Positions 59,076 through 64,000 of a DNA stretch of 64,000 bases are shown here, piece by piece. The number at the start of each line of letters is the position of its first letter. Position 1 is the stretch's first letter. The translations under genes were made by a program, and so were the position numbers. The stretch spans positions 23,498,001 to 23,562,000 of the forward strand of contig NC_065551.1 in NCBI RefSeq assembly GCF_022605725.1, read 5' to 3'. The notes beneath the pieces were generated by a model. It saw nothing but the letters and a program-made list of their open reading frames with translations. It ran no database searches and was not told the origin of the DNA. This DNA comes from Anthonomus grandis grandis. Its lineage: Eukaryota > Arthropoda > Insecta > Coleoptera > Curculionidae.

Positions 59076-59395
59076 TTTAGATAATGGTATGGCCGGAGGT
59101 AATTCAATTTAAAACTATACAAAATGATTTTATAATTTTACATTGATTTATGCAAACAAAAATAATATTTTTTCTACAATCACTCATGGCAGTAGGATAT
59201 TTGCTCTACTATCTTATATTTGTATAAATACTGTGAATAAGCAATGAACATTCTGCTATTAAATTCAGCATGTAACAATTCCAGCAACTTTGATTGATCA
59301 TTGGAGGTCTGTGTGGAACTGAATTTCTGACTATAAAATCTCTGTTGAGCAGGAGTACAGAGGTGTCAAGTCTCTTTGATTTGATAATTTTTAAT

Positions 59396-59411
59396 ATATA
59401 TATATATATAA
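59396..59411. repeat. TA dinucleotide microsatellite
   Basis: About eight TA units in a row within the spacer between the carboxypeptidase genes. Confidence 0.8.
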
Positions 59412-60354
59412 TCTCCTTAAAATAACTAGCTTTTGGAAAGATCGTTTTTTTGTGAAGTAGAAAATGAACCTTTTAGCATAATACTAGTATATTACTCATG
59501 AGATTCTAGCATACCATTTCACATGCTTCCAGGAATTAATAACAATTCTTTAAGTGAGAATTATTACTAAAAATATTAGAATTGTTAAATAATGTTTCAA
59601 AATGAGTTTTAAAAAAATAATTGATTCTTTAGGATCAAACCATAAACTTTATAGGAATAAATGTAAGAGGTCTTTATTTGAGAAAAAAAAAATTGTAAAA
59701 AAATATTGACATTTTCAAAACAAAAAATAATTTAAAAAATATATTAAGAATTTACGAAAACAATCAATAGATACGCCGTACTTATTAGAGCTTCACTAAA
59801 TGAACCGAAGATCCTTGACACCCTCCCAATAAACCGTAAAACAAGATAAAACGTTAATTACAACCAAAAATTAATTTTACAGGCCAAATACTGTTTTCAT
59901 AATCCTATTTAATTACGGAGGTAAAACCAAATTAATCCAAAACATCCACCATATTTTGATAAATATTTGTTGTGGTACGTTTTTAATAGACAACAAATAA
60001 CAGCATAGGAATTCTCATAGAGAACTATGTATAATTATCGTTTTCCGCAGCTCGTTAATCATAGTAAACAATGCTGCTCTCAGCACAGCTCAAATAAATT
60101 ATAAATCTGAAACCCGCAGCTAAAAATATAGAATACATATTTATACATACTCTTTTACAGTGATAAGGTTTCTCATCGTAGCTAAGTAACTTGACAAATT
60201 ATACCAATATAACTATTAAGAAACAATAGTTTTTTTATGATTTATACAAAAAAAAGCCTAATTATGAAAGAAGTTTGTATTACTGCACTCCTTTATCAAA
60301 GTCGTCCATTTTATCAGGATGGGGAAAGCCAATGCGATTAGATTAAGTCCATTG

Positions 60355-60483
60355 TATATAAAAGATTGAAGAAATCTAGTCAAGTATGCTAGTGCTTTCT
60401 GAATATATTCATTGGTAAGCCAAACTCAATTCATTTAATACATCATGAAAATATACAGTGAACACCTCTTTTATTCATTTCAG
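60355..60483 (+). promoter_or_regulatory. TATA box and 5'UTR intron of carboxypeptidase B
   Basis: TATATAAA at 60355-60362 is preceded by the same TTATCAGG, AAAGCCAATG and GATTAGATTA strings as in copy A. The 5'UTR exon ends at 60414 before GTAAGC, and the acceptor tttcag ends at 60483, leaving GGCACAACA before the ATG. The intron is 69 bases, against 57 in copy A. Confidence 0.7.
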
Positions 60484-60492
60484 GGCACAACA

Positions 60493-61854
60493 ATGTTTAA
60501 GCTACTACTGATTGCTTTCTCTTTTCATCTAGTCATGGCAAAGTTTCCCAACTTTGAGAAAAGACCACCCTTTATTCATAAGCCTTTAAATGATGTGGGT
60601 GAACGATTAGTTTTGACTTCTTACATAGAAGCAGGTCAGCTAATAGAAGCTCGTGAAGCTGCAGAAGTTCACTTGGAAGATTTCCATAATATAACCAGTT
60701 ACTCTGGATACTTCACTGTAGATAAGGAAAACAATGGAAGTCTTTTTTTCTGGTACTTCCCATCCGAAAACAATTATAAAGAAGATCCTGTGATCTTGTG
60801 GCTTCAAGGAGGCCCTGGAGGTTCCAGCTTGTTCGGATTATTTACAGAAAATGGCCCTTTTACAGTAGAAAACGGAACAGTTTCTTTAAGGGAATTCTCG
60901 TGGCATAAAAATCACTCCATTATTTACATTGACCAACCTGTTGAAACCGGTTTTAGCTTCACAGATGGACCTTTAGTAAGTGATCAGACTCAAGTGGGTG
61001 AACATCTTTATTCGGCTTTAAAGCAATTTTTTACGTTATTCTCTGAGCTCCAAAGTAACAAATTTTTCGTATCTGGGGAATCTTATGCCGGAAAATACGT
61101 TCCAAGTATTGCCTACGCTATTCACACCAAAAATCCTACTGCTGATTTAAAAATTAATCTTCAAGGCATCCTCATTGGTAACGGATTAAGTGATCCCCGT
61201 CACCAAATGGTGTATGGTGATTTGGTATACCAACTTGGTTTGATTGACAATAACACGTTGGCTCAAATACATCAGTTCGAAGATAAAACAACTGAAGAAA
61301 TTGATAAAGGGAATTTTCAAGCAGCTTCAACGTACTGGTATACACTGGTAGGAATAATAGAGTACAAGGCAGCTGTTGGAGATATCTACAATTTTCTTAA
61401 AGACTTCGATGACAGCCCAACGGACTGGGCAAACTTTATTGTTCAGGACCGAGTTAGAAAAGCACTTCATGTAGGCAATCAGCAATTTTCCACTGTAAAT
61501 TTGAAAGTCTATAGTGAACTTTTTCCAGATATTACCAAGAGCGTTGCTCCCTGGGTTAGCGAGCTTTTAAGCCACTATAGGACATTGATTTACAATGGTC
61601 AGCTTGATATTATTGTCGGATATGCTTTAACTGCAAACTATTTACAAAATTTGGAATTTAGTAGTGCAACGGAATATGCAACAGCTGAAAGAAATGTGTG
61701 GTACGTAGGAAATCGGGTGGCCGGATACGTGAAGGCTGCCGGAAACCTAACTGAGGTTCTAGTAAGAAATGCTGGACATATGGTGCCATTTGAGCAGCCT
61801 GAGTTTGCCTCAGATCTAGTCTACAAGTTTGTTAGGAATGAAAGTCTTGCTTAA
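60493..61854 (+). CDS. Serine carboxypeptidase (S10 family), copy B, 453 aa
   Basis: A single coding exon, the same length as copy A. The start is at 60493 (MFKLLLIAFSFHLVMA) after the conserved splice acceptor. An upstream in-frame ATG at 60445 is within the 5'UTR intron. All catalytic residues are kept: WLQGGPGGSS, GESYAG (Ser197), GQLDIIVGY (Asp372) and GHMVPFEQP (His429). Differences from copy A cluster around residues 255-285, where DLGNYEDATEYWNVIVATIE in A corresponds to DKGNFQAASTYWYTLVGIIE in B. The rest is almost identical. This is a recent tandem duplication with possible early divergence of a surface or substrate-facing segment (inference). Confidence 0.93.
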   Translation: MFKLLLIAFSFHLVMAKFPNFEKRPPFIHKPLNDVGERLVLTSYIEAGQLIEAREAAEVHLEDFHNITSYSGYFTVDKENNGSLFFWYFPSENNYKEDPVILWLQGGPGGSSLFGLFTENGPFTVENGTVSLREFSWHKNHSIIYIDQPVETGFSFTDGPLVSDQTQVGEHLYSALKQFFTLFSELQSNKFFVSGESYAGKYVPSIAYAIHTKNPTADLKINLQGILIGNGLSDPRHQMVYGDLVYQLGLIDNNTLAQIHQFEDKTTEEIDKGNFQAASTYWYTLVGIIEYKAAVGDIYNFLKDFDDSPTDWANFIVQDRVRKALHVGNQQFSTVNLKVYSELFPDITKSVAPWVSELLSHYRTLIYNGQLDIIVGYALTANYLQNLEFSSATEYATAERNVWYVGNRVAGYVKAAGNLTEVLVRNAGHMVPFEQPEFASDLVYKFVRNESLA

Positions 61855-61884
61855 ATATGTAGATCTAAGAAAAAACTTGGTTTT

Positions 61885-61890
61885 AATAAA
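61885..61890 (+). terminator. Poly(A) signal of carboxypeptidase B
   Basis: AATAAA 31 bases after the stop codon. Copy A lacks this exact hexamer at the corresponding place, with the sequence there reading tttttataattt. Confidence 0.5.
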
Positions 61891-62065
61891 GTATGGGAGG
61901 TGCTATTATTGCTTTCTAATTAAGATAAGATATTTCTATTGTTTACAGGCGAAATTGCTAATAAAAGAATAATGCGGTCTGACTGTTTTAACAAATTATT
62001 AATGAGATATTTTTTTAAATTTGTCAACGACATGCTGATTTTATGTAAAATATGTAATATACCGG

Positions 62066-63158
62066 ATTAGGAAGGATGGGCTGACTTTTCACCAAAAATG
62101 AAAATGCCAATCTTTTACTCAGGAGTAACAAACACATTTCGATGAGTTAGATGACTCATCATCATCAGACTCTAAAATGTATTTTTTCTTGAGATAAATA
62201 TATTAAAATAACAAAACAAATGTCAAAATCAAAAGGTATAACAACATTTAACAAAAGTACAATTAAGTCAAAATTATACGTATTTTTTTATAAAACCTTA
62301 CCTTACACTACATAGCTGCAATGTTTGCATAAAAAACAATGATAAAGATTTAAAAAAATTACAAATTGGTACCTAATAGTCACGATATCTAGTTAACGCA
62401 GTTAAAACTGAGGTTTTGAAGATTGCATCACAAATATTATCGAGGCTAGGCATAGATTCGTATCAGAGGCAGACACAGAAGTTCTTCATGTTTGTCAGAA
62501 AGGCTAAAGGTTGGACCTTCTGGAGATCCTTGAAATTAATAAAGCCAGAACCTGATTTTGTTTGTGTTAATGAACAGACTAATTTTGATAGGAATCTAAA
62601 TATTTTTTAACTGCTTAAGTGCACAGAACCTTCCAAATTTAAACAAATAAATAATATCCTTCTCGATAAATACTAATTCATCCCTCTCCCCACCTTTCGT
62701 GCTAAACTAATCTTATTTATAACTATTTTTATTTCTCCTAAATGGATTTCTCGCGATGCTATAGTACTCTGTCGACGCTTATTAATAATTCGAGCATGTT
62801 TTGCTTTTATCGTGGTAGATTTGTGATCCAATGTTTAAAACCTTAGTTTTAACTGGATTCACTAGATGTCGTGACTTTTACCAATTTATTAATTTTATTA
62901 TTCTTATCATTGTTTTTCATGCAAACATTGCAGCTATGTAGTGTAGTATAAATAAAAATTAAAATTATGTATACTTTTGACTTTTAATTGTACTTTCGTA
63001 GTACTTTTTAATTTTGACCTACATACCTTTTATTATTTTAATGTATTTCTTTCAAGAAAAAATTAGACATGATGATGAGTGAACTCATCGAAATACGTTC
63101 CTCTTGACTAAAAGATTGGCATTTTCATTCGTGGAGAATAGTCTTTCCGCCATTCCTA
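62066..63158 (+). mobile_element. Penelope-like element tail between inverted arms
   Basis: Left arm ~62066-62436 and right arm ~62810-63158 are inverted copies: ctgcaatgtttgcat on the left against atgcaaacattgcag on the right, and aaatgccaatcttttactc against taaaagattggcatttt. Between them, plus-strand frames from 62457 read EADTEVLHVCQKG, LDLLEILEINKA and VNEQTNFDRN, resembling the C-terminal tail (LLNEQ-x-F) that follows the endonuclease in Penelope-like elements. No RT or GIY-YIG core remains. Both arms carry the CTGATGA-stem-GAAA-like motif. The Penelope assignment is inference; the inverted arms are seen directly. Confidence 0.6.
62105..62178 (-). ncRNA. Hammerhead-ribozyme-like motif in the left arm
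   Basis: On the minus strand the order is TTTTAGAGT, CTGATGA, a stem TGATGAGT...ACTCATC, GAAA, a short loop, GTT, ACTC. A stem I (GAGT with ACTC) and a type-I layout are conceivable. One extra base lies between the CTGATGA box and stem II, and stem III would be very weak. The equivalent part of the right arm (63070-63110) has ATGATGA in place of CTGATGA. Treat it as a candidate, not a demonstrated ribozyme. Confidence 0.3.
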
Positions 63159-64000
63159 AAACTTTATATTATAGCGACTCTACTTCAAGAACGGACTTAT
63201 CTAATATCTACTTCTTCATATCTGTAAGTAAATATGGTCTTAACAGTAACTCCAATAACTTCAAATAATATACTGGTGACACAAAATAATACCTCTTAAT
63301 TCTATGTGTAACAGAACAACTTCTTAATCCTCCAATTTCCATTGTCCTTCATTTCTTCTTTCTCTTCTGCTAATATACTGTCATAATTTAGAACAGCATC
63401 GGCTTCGTTCTATCACTTACGCCTTTCCTACATTAACAAATTATTAAGCAAGTGTTAACTAAATAGTCAATCAGAGTTTTCGTGTTTTGATTTGGTGAGA
63501 GAAGAATAAGCATCATCAGGCTCACGATAAGAGGCTTTATAATCTAGGCTAATTATTTCAACATCCCAAGAAATCTTTTCTAAACAAAATTAGTTTCTTC
63601 ATTAAAAAAGTTGTAATTAAACGATTTCCCTTTATTTTTTCTCTCATCTTTCTATTTACCTACATGTTCAAATCTCAACCTTGTTTTTAAAGATATGAGC
63701 GTTTTATGCCTGGAAAATTCATTTTTTTACATTCTTTGATTAAGGGGGCCACACCTGATTGAGTCACACATTGATCTGACTATTTCTCTCGACTATTTTG
63801 AGAAACCAGCTATAAGGCCCCCACTACAAAAATCATGGGTGGAAGCTACCTGCAGAAGGTAAGTGCTATTGCCACCAAAATCTCGTATACTATAGAAAAA
63901 CATAAGTGGCCACTTTGCAGGACGAACATTTTACGTTTCTCTATGAATATATATTTTTTTTAACAATAGTTTTTATGATACTAAACAGATAATAGCAGGA
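63159..64000. other. Downstream spacer with no gene seen
   Basis: AT-rich sequence to the window end. No open frame of note, RNA gene or repeat boundary is visible. A gene on either strand could begin beyond 64000. Confidence 0.4.

Larger units (their letters stand above)
57838..60354. other. Spacer between the two carboxypeptidase genes
   Basis: AT-rich. It contains an RT sliver at 58999-59075, a TA microsatellite at 59396-59411 and, from about 60140, the duplicated upstream region of copy B. No other gene is seen. Confidence 0.5.

Noticed and set aside
60445..60492. Upstream in-frame ATG of carboxypeptidase B
   Set aside because: Same reason: it is intronic, and copy A does not share the extra residues.

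Overview
This is a window of an AT-rich, intron-bearing, transposon-laden animal genome. The gene set points to an insect: a cysteine-rich DUF4789-type secreted protein, a fatty acyl-CoA reductase, gut-type serine carboxypeptidases in tandem, short 50-70 bp introns, and pogo/Tigger, mariner, non-LTR and Penelope-like relics. A beetle is my best guess, but that is an inference from overall character and not from a diagnostic marker.

Layout. (1) 180-834, minus strand: a small two-exon gene I do not recognise. (2) 1-5.9 kb: a decayed Ty3/gypsy integrase and a jockey/CR1-like reverse-transcriptase fragment. (3) 5,894-20,669, plus: a 13-exon gene for the kinetochore protein NDC80 (649 aa), reconstructed with every splice phase matching. 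Its introns carry two full-length pogo/Tigger-like transposons in antisense, a TA-flanked MITE with ~210-bp arms, and RTE-like, jockey-like and mariner relics. (4) 22,394-31,579, minus: a five-exon secreted protein of 456 aa built from eight C-(Y/F)-x4-x-GPC-like modules (DUF4789 type), again with transposons nested in its introns. (5) 31.6-43.7 kb: a gene-poor block holding a degenerate ~26-bp repeat family in both orientations, several non-LTR relics, and a clean nested insertion with a 12-bp target duplication. (6) 43.9-48.8 kb, minus: an intact nine-exon fatty acyl-CoA reductase (494 aa) with a relic of a second copy just downstream. One intron holds a DD41D mariner with 415-bp, nearly identical inverted repeats and a single nonsense codon. 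(7) 52,085-55,656, minus: a ten-exon cytochrome b5/b5-reductase fusion (NCB5OR/CYB5R4, 577 aa). (8) 56.3-61.9 kb, plus: two near-identical serine carboxypeptidase genes with conserved TATA boxes and 5'UTR introns. (9) 62.1-63.2 kb: a Penelope-like tail enclosed by ~360-bp inverted arms that carry a hammerhead-like motif.

The host genes do not form one pathway. NDC80 acts in chromosome segregation. The FAR and NCB5OR both belong broadly to lipid and redox metabolism of the endoplasmic reticulum. The carboxypeptidases and the DUF4789 protein are secreted. The coherent story is structural: intact host genes whose introns and spacers have been repeatedly invaded, mostly by elements in the opposite orientation to the gene. 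All gene models are hand-built from splice consensus and reading frame, without transcripts or database searches.
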